Below are positions 38,801 to 45,956 of a DNA stretch of 64,000 nucleotides, one piece after another. The notes below the pieces were generated by a model that did no database searches, was not told the origin of the DNA, and saw only the letters and a program-made list of their open reading frames with translations. The stretch spans positions 56,684 through 120,683 of the forward strand of contig NZ_FQYX01000011.1 of the NCBI RefSeq assembly GCF_900141935.1. The letters are read 5' to 3'. The number at the start of each line of letters is the position of its first letter. Within the stretch, counting starts at the first letter, position 1. A program made the position numbers and the translations under genes. The DNA is from Arenibacter nanhaiticus. GTDB taxonomy: Bacteria > Bacteroidota > Bacteroidia > Flavobacteriales > Flavobacteriaceae.

Positions 38801-39988
38801 AATGGATGGTTGACTAGCTTTCCAGAGTTTAACCAACAATTTATGGAGAACACTAATAAACGCCTTAATATAACCGCAACGGCACAACCTATGCCCGATG
38901 TGACCATAGATTTGGTTGCCGATAGAGAATACTCCCAAAGTTATCAGGAGAGTTTTAATGTTGCCGATAGTGGTAATGGGGTGTTCGACTATGTAAATCT
39001 TTTAGGTAATAATTATGGCCGTTTCAGTATTTCTACCCTAATGATAGGGACCGCCTTTAAAAAGAGTGACGAGTTTAATTCGGAAAACTTTGAAACCTTT
39101 AAAGAAAATCGGATGACCGTGGCCAACAGAATTGTTGCGGAAAGAAATCATGATACCGGAGTGGTCGATGAAGATGGCTTCCCAGAAAGATATGGCAAAA
39201 CAAGTCAAGACGTATTGTTACCCGCATTTTTTGCCGCCTATACGGGTCAGGACGCCAAAAAGGTTAGCTTGGGTGCCTTTAGAAATATACCCATTCCTAA
39301 CTGGAACGTAAAGTATACCGGGTTAATGCGGAATCCTTGGTTTAAGAAGAAATTTAAACGGTTCTCCCTTAGTCATGGTTACAGGGCGGCCTATAGTATG
39401 AATTCCTTTCAAACCAACCTGGCGCGTACCCAGCTTATTAATGATGGCTTGCAACCAATAGATCCGGAAACAAAAGACTTTTTGCCAGAAAACATTATCA
39501 ATAACTTGGTGCTTACAGATCAGTTCAATCCTTTGGTGAAAGTAGATTTTGAAATGAGAAACTCTCTAAGTGTAATGGCCGAAATAAGAACGGATAGAAC
39601 GTTGTCATTGAGTTTTGATAATAACTTAATGACCGAAATGAATGGAAAAGAATATACCGTAGGTTTGGGGTATCGATTTAAAGATGTAAAACTGGTTACC
39701 AACTTTGGAGGCGATCAACAACGATTAAAGGGCGATTTAAATCTGAAGACCGATCTAACCCTAAGAGATAATATTACCATTATAAGGAATTTAGATATCG
39801 ATAACAATCAGATTACTTCCGGACAAAACCTGTTGTCGATGAAATTTGTAGCAGATTACGCCTTGACAAAGAATCTAAATGCCCTGTTCTTTTACGATCA
39901 TTCCTTTTCTAAGTTTGCCGTTTCTACAGCCTTTCCTCAAACTTCTGTCAATACAGGGTTTACCTTGAGATATAATTTTGGGAATTAA
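32822..39988 (+). CDS. sprA: T9SS outer-membrane translocon and gliding protein SprA (Sov)
   Basis: SprA is the very large outer-membrane beta-barrel through which type IX substrates leave. The 2388-residue protein has a signal peptide (VVGFFVLLFIFLGASQLSMA, cleavage before QETG). Family segments include EVIPQGSVAMDLGVIWQKND, RGSVRVTAGGRQLREGIDYT, TTTYLDDFEGAQS and ARGEVWFNELRLSGLDNNGG, and the protein ends in aromatic-rich strands (FTLRYNFGN). The start is TTG at 32822, because the next ATG would remove the signal peptide. It has both N-terminal and C-terminal regions and is complete. Confidence 0.96.
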   Translation: MRKADKYYHIRVVGFFVLLFIFLGASQLSMAQETGKEQEIDTVKTGVALGKLVMENPESIVSKYTYDPNMDRYIYTVSLGDYDINYPIILTPSQYLDLVQKEGIKNYFKDKADAVTGKKEGSEAARKNLLPNFYLNNDFFETIFGGNSIEVIPQGSVAMDLGVIWQKNDNPSLSPRNRTNLSFDFDQRISLSMLGKIGERLKVNANYDTEATFDFQNLVKLDYTPTEDDILQKIEVGNVSMPLNSSLITGAQSLFGVKTQLQFGKTKVTAVFSEQRSQSNTVVAQGGGTLNKFELRAQDYDKDKHYFLAHYFRDTYDKALENYPFIRSQVQITRLEVWITNRSQQTLNVRNIVALQDLGEAEADKTRIGRNNGDPAGFFNSSPAGNLPRNSANDYNPLQIGSGGALNKNIRDIATVQSGFNIPGYTVNQGFDYAILENARKLEQGRDFTFNSQLGYISLNQRLSNDEVLGVAFEYTYNGEVYQVGEFANGGLDATTVSPGTEIPVNNNTLILKLLKSNITNVVDPIWDLMMKNIYATGAYQLSPEDFKLNILYAETTPRNYITPVASGIGSGWPTTPKPLEERILLDVFNLDRLNSYNDIQSGGDGFFDYVPGITIDPKSGSIIFTKVEPFGEFLFELLGGGTYDVANDQGYNENQKKYVFRNMYALPAAAAQQDAEKNKFILKGSYKSQGMNGIPIGAFNVPRGSVRVTAGGRQLREGIDYTVNYQAGTVQILDPSLEASNTPINISVENNAVFGQQTRRFTGVNVEHQFNKNFVMGATLLNLNERPLTQKSNYGIEPVNNTIFGLNSNFSTEVPFLTRLVNKLPNIDTDVPSNLSVRGEVAFLQPSAPKHASFEGETTTYLDDFEGAQSLIDIRSFMGWTMASPPVEFLNPDNSLKSGFGRAKMAWYTIDPVFYSNQRPSALNDDDISTNATRRIYIQDVFDQDVAQGQTLAQNTLDLAYYPNLKGPYNANPNFTSEQPQDKWAGIMRSLSSTDFEQSNVEYVQFWVMDPFVDGIATSAGDLVLNLGNISEDILPDGRKQYENGLPLNADSNDLTYKTAWGKVPATQSLVYAFDADPKNREKLDLGFDGLGDEEEAAYTFEGGISYNGPAEDPALDNYEYFLNREGGILERYLNFNNPQGNSPVQVSNTNRGSTTLPDVEDIDRDGTMNTVNSYYEYRIRIKPNTNINDKYVTDIKEGVTRSLPNGKTLNERWIQYKIPLSDFSNAIGGINDFRSISFMRMYLTGFSSDVVLRFSNLDLVRGDWRSYNKSLQPEVDPNPSDDGTLVDVNAVNIEENSNRSPIPYVLPPGVARERLNNNNTIIRQNEQSLSFVVENLEPQDARGVFKNLNIDIRQYKRLKMFMHAEKLINADYTDDDTPLVGFIRIGADFSQNFYQIELPLQFTPFGATSASEIWPEVNELDISLEDLSKVKSSGIASQTLNTINYYELNNGEVVQVNESDPRTLGKIRIGIRGNPSLGSIRSMMVGIKNNDNLPARGEVWFNELRLSGLDNNGGWAAVAAIDMNMADFANLSATGSKSTSGFGAIDQMPNERAREDALSYDVVTNLNIGQLFPKNWGLQLPVNYGISEQLITPEFDPVYDDLKLKARIDASQTPEDAKTVAQQGEDYTKRTSVNLIGVRKNRSEEGDANFYDIENFTFNYSYNELNHRDFEIANLKDQNVVTGFVYNHNFKPVPVAPFIKKDSLFTASYLKWLKDLNFNLLPTSMAVQSNINRSFNQQQFRDVFEPGVEKLSLPFLQQRNYLFNWQYNFVYSLTKSLKLNLTASNNNIVRNYFSDEGSPGSAIDQDLGLWDGFFDLGEPNRHSQEMQLNYELPLDKIPGLNFITAQYSYTSNFDWQRGGDAIREVAGEDVNTVQNANTHNVTGAFNMQKFYELLGVSKRNSNRRQIKSARLDKAGNPANIEAAAGKDKSENGWGALIDVLTMVRRVNVSYTENSGKVLPGYTRSIGFIGTAKPTIGFVFGSQADVRYEAAKNGWLTSFPEFNQQFMENTNKRLNITATAQPMPDVTIDLVADREYSQSYQESFNVADSGNGVFDYVNLLGNNYGRFSISTLMIGTAFKKSDEFNSENFETFKENRMTVANRIVAERNHDTGVVDEDGFPERYGKTSQDVLLPAFFAAYTGQDAKKVSLGAFRNIPIPNWNVKYTGLMRNPWFKKKFKRFSLSHGYRAAYSMNSFQTNLARTQLINDGLQPIDPETKDFLPENIINNLVLTDQFNPLVKVDFEMRNSLSVMAEIRTDRTLSLSFDNNLMTEMNGKEYTVGLGYRFKDVKLVTNFGGDQQRLKGDLNLKTDLTLRDNITIIRNLDIDNNQITSGQNLLSMKFVADYALTKNLNALFFYDHSFSKFAVSTAFPQTSVNTGFTLRYNFGN

Positions 39989-40024
39989 TGTACAGTGCAT
40001 CAATACATTTCTAGGGATTTTTTA

Positions 40025-40054
40025 GTAAAAGAAACAGTTTGCTGTTTCTTTTAC
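40025..40054 (+). terminator. Terminator after sprA
   Basis: GTAAAAGAAACAG and CTGTTTCTTTTAC form a perfect 13-bp stem with a 4-nt loop, 36 bp after the stop. No strong T-run follows (ACGTGG), so strength is uncertain. Confidence 0.6.
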
Positions 40055-40160
40055 GTGGTAGGAACCTATTTGAATGGCTTCGTAGGTTTGGGAAAGGAGG
40101 TCCTTGCTAGTCTTCTTTTAATATCAAATTATAAGATTGCTGCAATTGCTCTCGTTTTTT

Positions 40161-40192
40161 TTTGATTAGCTAGTGATAATCTTATACATTTG
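40161..40192 (+). promoter_or_regulatory. Promoter of gcvH
   Basis: TTTG (40161-40164) and TACATTTG (40185-40192) with a 20-bp spacer match the Bacteroidota consensus, 23 bp before the gcvH ATG. Confidence 0.7.
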
Positions 40193-40214
40193 TTTCTTTT
40201 AATAAATAGATATA

Positions 40215-40595
40215 ATGAATATACCTTCTGATTTAAAATACACCAAAGACCACGAATGGGTTAAGATTGACGGTGATACCGCAACCATCGGGATTACAGA
40301 TTTCGCGCAGGGCGAACTTGGCGATATCGTTTATGTAGAGGTAGAGACCTTGGATGAAACCTTAGATAAGGATGAGGTTTTTGGGACTGTAGAAGCGGTA
40401 AAAACTGTTTCGGATCTCTTTCTTCCCTTGAGTGGAGAAATTGTAGCCTTTAACGAAGCCTTAGAGGATGAGCCAGAAAAAGTCAATACAGATCCTTATG
40501 GAGATGGTTGGATTATAAAAATAAAGATCAGCGATACCTCAGAGGTAGATGGGTTGCTTAGCGATGCAGACTACAAAGAATTGGTTGGTGCTTAA
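40215..40595 (+). CDS. gcvH: Glycine cleavage system H protein
   Basis: GcvH is the lipoyl carrier that shuttles the aminomethyl group between P, T and L proteins. The 126-residue protein has [33 protein letters not shown] and the lipoyl lysine in [11 protein letters not shown], and ends [14 protein letters not shown] plus a short helix. Length is normal. The other glycine cleavage genes are not nearby. Its 3' end overlaps the VanZ-like gene. Confidence 0.97.
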   Translation: MNIPSDLKYTKDHEWVKIDGDTATIGITDFAQGELGDIVYVEVETLDETLDKDEVFGTVEAVKTVSDLFLPLSGEIVAFNEALEDEPEKVNTDPYGDGWIIKIKISDTSEVDGLLSDADYKELVGA

Positions 40596-40989
40596 GAAAT
40601 ACTTTTTTACGTTAACGTTTATAAGCTGGACGGTGTTTATTACACTGCTCAGCTTATTTTCGTTTAGTGAATCGAGCTTGCCAAGGGTCGATATTCCTAA
40701 TGTTGATAAATTAGTGCACGCGGCTTTTTATTTCGGAGTAGTTGTTTTGGGATGCCTCTTTATCAGAGAAATTTCACAGGGAAAAATCTCTAAAAAAACA
40801 GGAATGACGGTAATGGGCTTGTTTGCAGTTGTTTATGGTATAGTTATTGAGGTATTGCAAGGAGCGCTCACACAAACTAGAGAGGCCGATTTTATGGATG
40901 CAGTGGCCAATAGTGTAGGCGTATTGTTAGGACTGTTTTTGATAAATGTAATTTTTTCGGGAAAAACCGCTTTTAAGTGGAATGATTAG
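40588..40989 (+). CDS. VanZ-like small membrane protein
   Basis: A membrane protein of about 133 residues with four helices. [20 protein letters not shown] is the usual VanZ-like second segment, and [28 protein letters not shown] holds the conserved polar residues of helix three. A GTG start at 40588 gives the usual short N-terminus before [12 protein letters not shown] and overlaps gcvH by 8 bp. ATG codons at 40564 and 40549 are alternatives. VanZ-like proteins are of unknown function outside glycopeptide resistance, and no resistance genes lie nearby. Confidence 0.75.
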   Translation: MLKKYFFTLTFISWTVFITLLSLFSFSESSLPRVDIPNVDKLVHAAFYFGVVVLGCLFIREISQGKISKKTGMTVMGLFAVVYGIVIEVLQGALTQTREADFMDAVANSVGVLLGLFLINVIFSGKTAFKWND

Positions 40990-41258
40990 TACTTTTTTTA
41001 GGTACTTTAGACCCCAATTAAGATTTATTTAAGATAAATTTGAACTGTTAATGAAATGCTGTTTACGGAAGCTAAAGGCAGTGTTAAGTTGATTATAAGT
41101 GTACTTTGACCTTAAATAAGGAAAATTAAGGAGGGGTAAAAAGGCTGTGATCGATAGAACAATACAGGAGAAGGTAAAATTTTTACATCATTTTTTTCTG
41201 AAAAATTTTAAACACATAAAATAAATATATAAATTAGCGAACCTTTAAATTAATAATT

Positions 41259-41960
41259 ATGGAACTTAAAAAGAATCCAAAAGCAGACTTGACCAAAAAT
41301 AGTGGACTATATTTTGTTATCGGTCTATTCTTGGTGATGTTATTGACGTACGTAGCCTTTGAATGGAAGACCTATGATGAGCAGAATGATTTTAACTATA
41401 CCATGAATGTAGAAGACGTTTTGGATGAAGAAGTGCCCATGACGGAACAAATAAAAACACCACCGCCACCACCGCCACCAGCTGCACCAGAGATTATCGA
41501 GGTAGTAGAAGATGAGGTAGAGGTAGAGGAAACGGTAATAGAATCTACAGAATCAAGTGAGGAAAAAGTTATTGAGGTCGCAGATGTAGTGGTAGAAGAG
41601 GTAGAGGAGGATCTAGATATCCCTTTTGCTGTTATTGAAGATGTACCTGTTTTTCCTGGATGTGAAAACGAAAAGGACAAAAGAGCATGTTTTAACAGTA
41701 TGATCCAAAAACATATTGCTAAAAACTTCCGTTATCCAGAAATTGCTCAGGAAATGGGTGTTCAAGGTAGGGTGAGCGTGATGTTCGTGATCCAGAAAGA
41801 TGGAAGTATCGGAAACATTAGAATGCGAGGACCGGATAAAAACTTGGAGGCTGAAGCAGCAAGGATTATTGGTAAATTGCCCAAAATGACGCCAGGAAAG
41901 CAAAGAGGAAGAGCTGTGCGAGTTCCATTCAGTATTCCAATTACTTTTAAGTTGCAATAA
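41259..41960 (+). CDS. tonB: TonB family energy transducer
   Basis: TonB passes proton-motive energy from the inner membrane to outer-membrane receptors. The 233-residue protein has a short cytoplasmic start, a membrane helix (SGLYFVIGLFLVMLLTYVAF) and a Pro run (IKTPPPPPPPAAPEI). An acidic Val/Glu-rich periplasmic linker follows, then a C-terminal TonB domain (KNFRYPEIAQEMGVQGRVSV and LPKMTPGKQRGRAVRVPFSI). No exbB/exbD lie beside it. It stands alone and is followed by a strong hairpin. Confidence 0.93.
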   Translation: MELKKNPKADLTKNSGLYFVIGLFLVMLLTYVAFEWKTYDEQNDFNYTMNVEDVLDEEVPMTEQIKTPPPPPPPAAPEIIEVVEDEVEVEETVIESTESSEEKVIEVADVVVEEVEEDLDIPFAVIEDVPVFPGCENEKDKRACFNSMIQKHIAKNFRYPEIAQEMGVQGRVSVMFVIQKDGSIGNIRMRGPDKNLEAEAARIIGKLPKMTPGKQRGRAVRVPFSIPITFKLQ

Positions 41961-41974
41961 GTACTCCTAATTAT

Positions 41975-42016
41975 AAAACAAAAAATCCTGAGCGAAAGCC
42001 CAGGATTTTTTGTTTT
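41975..42016. terminator. Terminator after tonB
   Basis: AAAACAAAAAATCCTG pairs perfectly (16 bp) with its complement around AGCGAAAGCC. It has an A-run upstream and a T-run downstream. Confidence 0.9.
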
Positions 42017-42098
42017 ACCCAAGTTCTTATATTTTATAGGATGTCTAACGCATTTTTTTGTCCAATTGATGCGGGGGTAATTAAAGATTGGTATTTGG

Positions 42099-42129
42099 TT
42101 GCAAAAAATTCGAATCCGATGTATCTTTG
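42099..42129 (+). promoter_or_regulatory. Promoter of the ctaB-cox operon
   Basis: TTG at 42099-42101 and TATCTTTG at 42122-42129, 20 bp apart, 15 bp before the ctaB ATG. Confidence 0.7.
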
Positions 42130-42144
42130 CGGTCTTATTAAAAA

Positions 42145-43050
42145 ATGTGCATGAAAACGGCGGTTAGTTCAGCGAATAGTTCCAGATTGGCACTTGTGTT
42201 TGCTGATTTTAAGGAGATTACGAAGGCGAGACTGGCGGTTAGTGTGGTTTTTTCGTCTATAACAGGCTACTTACTTGGAGCCGTTGAAATCAATTATTTC
42301 TCCCTTTTGTTATTAGCTTTTGGAGGATATTGTATGGTTGGGGCTTCTAATGCCTATAACCAAATCATCGAGAAAGATCTCGATGTTCTAATGGATCGTA
42401 CCAAAAATAGACCTATCCCCTCCGGTAGAATGTCGGTAAATACCGCTATGTTCATAGCTGTATTGTTAACCGTACTTGGGTTGGTTTCCTTATATTTTTT
42501 AAACCCCAAAACTGCTATGTTTGGGGCCATTTCAATTTTCTTATATACGAGCGTGTATACGCCCTTAAAAACAAAGACGCCTTTGGCCGTATTCGTAGGG
42601 GCTTTTCCAGGAGCCATTCCTTTTATGTTGGGGTGGGTGGCTGCGACCAACGAATTCGGGGTAGAACCAGGTGCGCTGTTTATGATTCAGTTCTTTTGGC
42701 AGTTTCCACACTTTTGGGCCTTGGCTTGGATGTTGGATGACGATTATAAAAAAGGCGGATTTAAAATGTTGCCAACTGGAAAAAAAGATAAAGGTACTGC
42801 CCTGCAGATAATTATGTATACCATTTGGATGGTCATCATCTCTATTGTTCCGGCCTTCGGCTTTACAGGGAGATTGCAGTTGTCAGTGGTCGGCGCAACG
42901 GTGATATTTATTATGGGATTGTTTATGTTATTCTTTGCGTTCCGGTTGTACGAAAACAGAGATAATGTCTCCGCTAAAAAACTAATGTTGGCAAGTGTCA
43001 GCTATATCACCTTAATGCAGGTGGTTTTTGTAATCGATAAATTTATTTAA
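42145..43050 (+). CDS. ctaB: Protoheme IX farnesyltransferase (heme O synthase)
   Basis: CtaB adds farnesyl to heme b to make heme O, the precursor of heme A in the aa3 oxidase. The 301-residue UbiA-family protein has about nine helices and the prenyl-diphosphate motif NAYNQIIEKDLDVLMDRT with its acidic residues, then TKNRPIPSGRMS. The downstream motif DDDYKKGGFKMLPT is present. It leads the second oxidase cluster, 5 bp before subunit III, fitting a role in cofactor supply. An alternative start lies at ATG 42151. Confidence 0.95.
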   Translation: MCMKTAVSSANSSRLALVFADFKEITKARLAVSVVFSSITGYLLGAVEINYFSLLLLAFGGYCMVGASNAYNQIIEKDLDVLMDRTKNRPIPSGRMSVNTAMFIAVLLTVLGLVSLYFLNPKTAMFGAISIFLYTSVYTPLKTKTPLAVFVGAFPGAIPFMLGWVAATNEFGVEPGALFMIQFFWQFPHFWALAWMLDDDYKKGGFKMLPTGKKDKGTALQIIMYTIWMVIISIVPAFGFTGRLQLSVVGATVIFIMGLFMLFFAFRLYENRDNVSAKKLMLASVSYITLMQVVFVIDKFI

Positions 43051-43055
43051 ATACA

Positions 43056-43637
43056 ATGGACTTAACTCAAGGAACCTCTAAAGAAAAAAGAGATAGAGCA
43101 CAGAAAATGATGCTTTGGTTTGGGATCGTTAGCTTGCTGATGGGCTTTGCCGGATGGACAAGTGCATACATCGTAAGTAGCGCCAGAGAAGATTGGGCCA
43201 GTGATGTGGCACTTCCTGCTTCGTTTTTTGCCAGTACTATAGTTATTATTATAAGTAGTATTACTTATGTTCTTGCTAAAAATACCATAAAAAAAGGTGA
43301 CGTTAAAAAAACCACTACCTGGCTGTTAGTTACTTTAGGATTGGGAATAGCCTTTATAGCCTTACAGTTTAACGGCTTTTCTCAGTTGATAAATGAGGGG
43401 TATTATTTTACGGGGCCTACTAGTAGTATAAAAATGTCCTATGTGTTCTTAATAGCAGCCGTGCATATTGTGCATGTGGTAGCCGGGATGATCAGTTTAT
43501 TGGTGGTGCTGCGGAATACTTATAAAAATAAATATTCCGCAGAAGAAACCCTTGGTTTAGAAATGGGGGCTACTTTTTGGCATTTTTTAGATATACTTTG
43601 GGTATATTTAATTCTTTTTATGTATTTCGTTAACTAA
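43056..43637 (+). CDS. Cytochrome c oxidase subunit III (short form)
   Basis: A 193-residue protein with five helices: WFGIVSLLMGFAGWTSAYIV first, VFLIAAVHIVHVVAGMISLL in the middle, and a C-terminal FWHFLDILWVYLILFMYFVN. The last two segments carry the subunit III hallmarks (HxxHVxxG, WHFxDxxW). The short length is usual for five-helix subunit III proteins. A second, longer subunit III follows at 43784, so two copies are encoded side by side. Confidence 0.9.
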   Translation: MDLTQGTSKEKRDRAQKMMLWFGIVSLLMGFAGWTSAYIVSSAREDWASDVALPASFFASTIVIIISSITYVLAKNTIKKGDVKKTTTWLLVTLGLGIAFIALQFNGFSQLINEGYYFTGPTSSIKMSYVFLIAAVHIVHVVAGMISLLVVLRNTYKNKYSAEETLGLEMGATFWHFLDILWVYLILFMYFVN

Positions 43638-43644
43638 TTAACGG

Positions 43645-43671
43645 AAAAAAAGGAATCTTTGATTCCTTTTT
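43645..43671 (+). terminator. Terminator after subunit III (short form)
   Basis: AGGAATC and GATTCCT pair around TTT, with an A-run before and a T-run after. It ends the ctaB transcript. Confidence 0.8.
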
Positions 43672-43697
43672 AGTGAAGGCTTATTTAGAATGTATTT

Positions 43698-43723
43698 TTT
43701 TTGCCTTTTTTAAAAGGCAAAAA
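43698..43723. repeat. Near-perfect 26-bp palindrome before the second subunit III gene
   Basis: TTTTTGCCTTTT pairs with AAAAGGCAAAAA around two T. It lies between the terminator at 43645 and the promoter at 43725, in a spot suited to an operator or a second terminator. Confidence 0.5.
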
Positions 43724-43724
43724 T

Positions 43725-43753
43725 TTTGTTTAGCCGAAAAAAATGTAAATTTG
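43725..43753 (+). promoter_or_regulatory. Promoter of the long subunit III-subunit IV genes
   Basis: TTTG at 43725-43728 and TAAATTTG at 43746-43753 with a 17-bp spacer, 30 bp before the ATG. The spacer is slightly short. Confidence 0.55.
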
Positions 43754-43783
43754 TGAAAATTTTATTAACGCGATTATTTTAAT

Positions 43784-44758
43784 ATGGATTCTACGGTTAC
43801 TACGGGTACAGAGGAAAACGTTTGGGGAGGGGGAAACCAACCACTAGGTGTTAGTTATGGAAAATTAATGATGTGGTTTTTTATTGTTTCGGATGCTTTA
43901 ACATTTTCGGGCTTTCTTGCTGCGTATGGTTTTTCAAGATTTAAGTTTGCAGATACTTGGCCAATAGCCGATGAAGTATTTACACACGTGCCATTCTTTC
44001 ATGGGAATTATCCTATGTATTATGTGGCTTTTATGACTTTTATCTTAATTATGTCTTCTGTGACGATGGTGTTGGCCGTGGATGCAGGGCATAAATTACA
44101 AAGAAACAAGGTTACTTGGTACATGTTCTTTACTATTATTGGAGGTATTATATTCGTCGGGTCACAAGCCTGGGAATGGAAAACCTTTATAAAAGGAGAT
44201 TTTGGTGCCTTGGAAACAAAAGGAGGTAGAATACTGCAGTTTGTCGATGCCAATTCCGGTGAGCGTTTGGCTTTAAAGGATTTCTCGGAAACAATTCCTT
44301 CCGAACGTGTAAACCACGAAAGAAACAAAGGAATTTGGTATTATGGCGAAACAGCCTTACCAAGCTACTCACTCAATGAGGTTGTTCAAGGGGTCAAGGC
44401 CAATGATAACGTGCTGATCCGTACGGAGGTCATTAATGACGAAGGACACAAAACCTTATTGACAAGAGAAGAAACTATAGAGAAATTGAACGATGCCGTT
44501 CTTGTAGTAGAAGGAGCCAACCTGATACGTAATGAATACGGAAGCCGTTTGTTTGCCGATTTCTTTTTCTTTATTACAGGTTTTCATGGTTTTCACGTAG
44601 TTACTGGGATACTGATAAACCTTATTATATTCTTTAATGTCCTATTGGGGACTTATGAGAAAAGAGGACATTACGAAATGGTAGAGAAAGTCGGATTGTA
44701 CTGGCACTTTGTAGATTTAGTGTGGGTATTCGTATTTACGTTCTTCTACTTGGTATAA
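43784..44758 (+). CDS. Cytochrome c oxidase subunit III (long form with insert)
   Basis: A 324-residue subunit III. The first helices (KLMMWFFIVSDALTFSGFLA) and the C-terminal WHFVDLVWVFVFTFFYLV match the family. FFITGFHGFHVVTGILINLI holds the conserved His pair. Between GSQAWEWKTFI (about residue 136) and SRLFADFFFF (about 254), where the family has a short loop, there is a soluble insert of about 115 residues. It is rich in charged residues, without cysteines or clear motifs. Frame and codon use continue smoothly, so it is not an artefact. Inserts of this kind may be typical of Bacteroidota. Confidence 0.9.
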   Translation: MDSTVTTGTEENVWGGGNQPLGVSYGKLMMWFFIVSDALTFSGFLAAYGFSRFKFADTWPIADEVFTHVPFFHGNYPMYYVAFMTFILIMSSVTMVLAVDAGHKLQRNKVTWYMFFTIIGGIIFVGSQAWEWKTFIKGDFGALETKGGRILQFVDANSGERLALKDFSETIPSERVNHERNKGIWYYGETALPSYSLNEVVQGVKANDNVLIRTEVINDEGHKTLLTREETIEKLNDAVLVVEGANLIRNEYGSRLFADFFFFITGFHGFHVVTGILINLIIFFNVLLGTYEKRGHYEMVEKVGLYWHFVDLVWVFVFTFFYLV

Positions 44759-44810
44759 TAAAATTAAAGCAACACTTTTCCGCGGAGCGGACATTTAAAA
44801 AAATATAATA

Positions 44811-45194
44811 ATGGCACACGGACATAAACTAGAAATCTTTAGAGGTCTTTGGAAATTTAAATCCAATACCCAAAAAATATGGGGAGTATTAGCTTTTCTT
44901 ACTTTTATTACTGCAATTGAAGTAGGACTAGGGATCGCTAAACCAAGAATATTTACCCACAACTATTTCTTGGGAATGAAATTGTTAAACTGGATATTTA
45001 TAATCTTGACCATTGTAAAGGCGTATTATATCGCTTGGGATTTTATGCACCTAAGAGACGAAAAAAGCTCTGTGAGAAGGGCTATCGTATGGACTCCCGT
45101 GTTCTTGGTGTCTTACCTAATATTTATAATGTTGTTCGAAGCAGATTATATCTATAATGTGTACCATTCTGGGTTTATAAAATGGAATTTCTAA
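44811..45194 (+). CDS. Cytochrome c oxidase subunit IV-like protein
   Basis: A 127-residue protein with three helices and a short charged N-terminus (MAHGHKLEIFRGLWKFKSNT). WDFMHLRDEKSSVRRAI is the subunit IV hallmark between helices two and three. It is a small structural subunit of bacterial aa3 oxidases. It follows the long subunit III by 52 bp and ends before a strong terminator. Confidence 0.87.
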   Translation: MAHGHKLEIFRGLWKFKSNTQKIWGVLAFLTFITAIEVGLGIAKPRIFTHNYFLGMKLLNWIFIILTIVKAYYIAWDFMHLRDEKSSVRRAIVWTPVFLVSYLIFIMLFEADYIYNVYHSGFIKWNF

Positions 45195-45212
45195 CGAATA
45201 ATTAACAACTTT

Positions 45213-45242
45213 AAAAGACGGTATCACTACCGTCTTTTTTAT
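45213..45242 (+). terminator. Terminator after oxidase subunit IV
   Basis: AAAAGACGGTA and TACCGTCTTTT pair around TCAC, followed by more T. Confidence 0.9.
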
Positions 45243-45314
45243 TTTTGTACAACGGCTATTGAAGCGTGTTTTTATAGTTTTTTCAATAGTTTTTAATTTG
45301 GTAATAGCATGCAT

Positions 45315-45956
45315 ATGGCACAGATAAAGAAACCCCTGGTATTAATAACCTTGTTTGTATTACCGGTCTTAATTTACTTGTTTTTTGCCTCAGGAGTAAC
45401 CAAGTTCGGAAAACTGTCCCTTATGACAGAAAACGTACCAGAAATATCCACCTCTTCTACTGAAGTCGTCCTAAAAGATAAAATAACAATACTAGGGTTT
45501 TTAGGGTCGGTCAACAACGAAAGAGAAGTGGTTGCCTTTAACTTAAATCAAAAAATTTACAAGCGCTTTTATAAGTTCAATGATTTTCAATTCGTCATGA
45601 TGGTTCCAAAAGGTGCCGAGGAGAAAGTGGAAGAATTGAAAAAAGAATTGGGCCAATTGGAAGATATTAGCAAATGGAACTTTGTTTTTGCCGATGAAAG
45701 CGAAATTCGAAACTTGTTCAAGGGCCTGCAAACCAACCTTTCCTTGGAAGATGATCTAGGGTCGCCAAAGGTTTTTATCATAGATAAAAATAAGAACCTA
45801 AGAGGAAGGGATAATGACGAAGATGAGGGACTAAAATTTGGCTATGATTGTACTTCGGTGTCAGAATTGAACAATAAGATGGTCGATGATGTAAAGATTC
45901 TTTTGGCCGAATATCGGATGGCTTTAAAAAGTAATAACGCAGAACGGATTAAATAA
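45315..45956 (+). CDS. SCO-operon membrane protein with degenerate thioredoxin-like domain
   Basis: A 213-residue protein. One N-terminal helix (PLVLITLFVLPVLIYLFFAS) is followed by a periplasmic domain (VVLKDKITILGFLGS and SPKVFIIDKNKNLRGRDNDE) that resembles the thioredoxin/SCO fold but has no CxxxC. ATG 45315 is chosen over ATG 45309; both are possible. It overlaps SCO by 1 bp (TAATG), so they are translationally coupled. A role in copper delivery to the oxidase is inferred from that coupling only. Confidence 0.72.
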   Translation: MAQIKKPLVLITLFVLPVLIYLFFASGVTKFGKLSLMTENVPEISTSSTEVVLKDKITILGFLGSVNNEREVVAFNLNQKIYKRFYKFNDFQFVMMVPKGAEEKVEELKKELGQLEDISKWNFVFADESEIRNLFKGLQTNLSLEDDLGSPKVFIIDKNKNLRGRDNDEDEGLKFGYDCTSVSELNNKMVDDVKILLAEYRMALKSNNAERIK

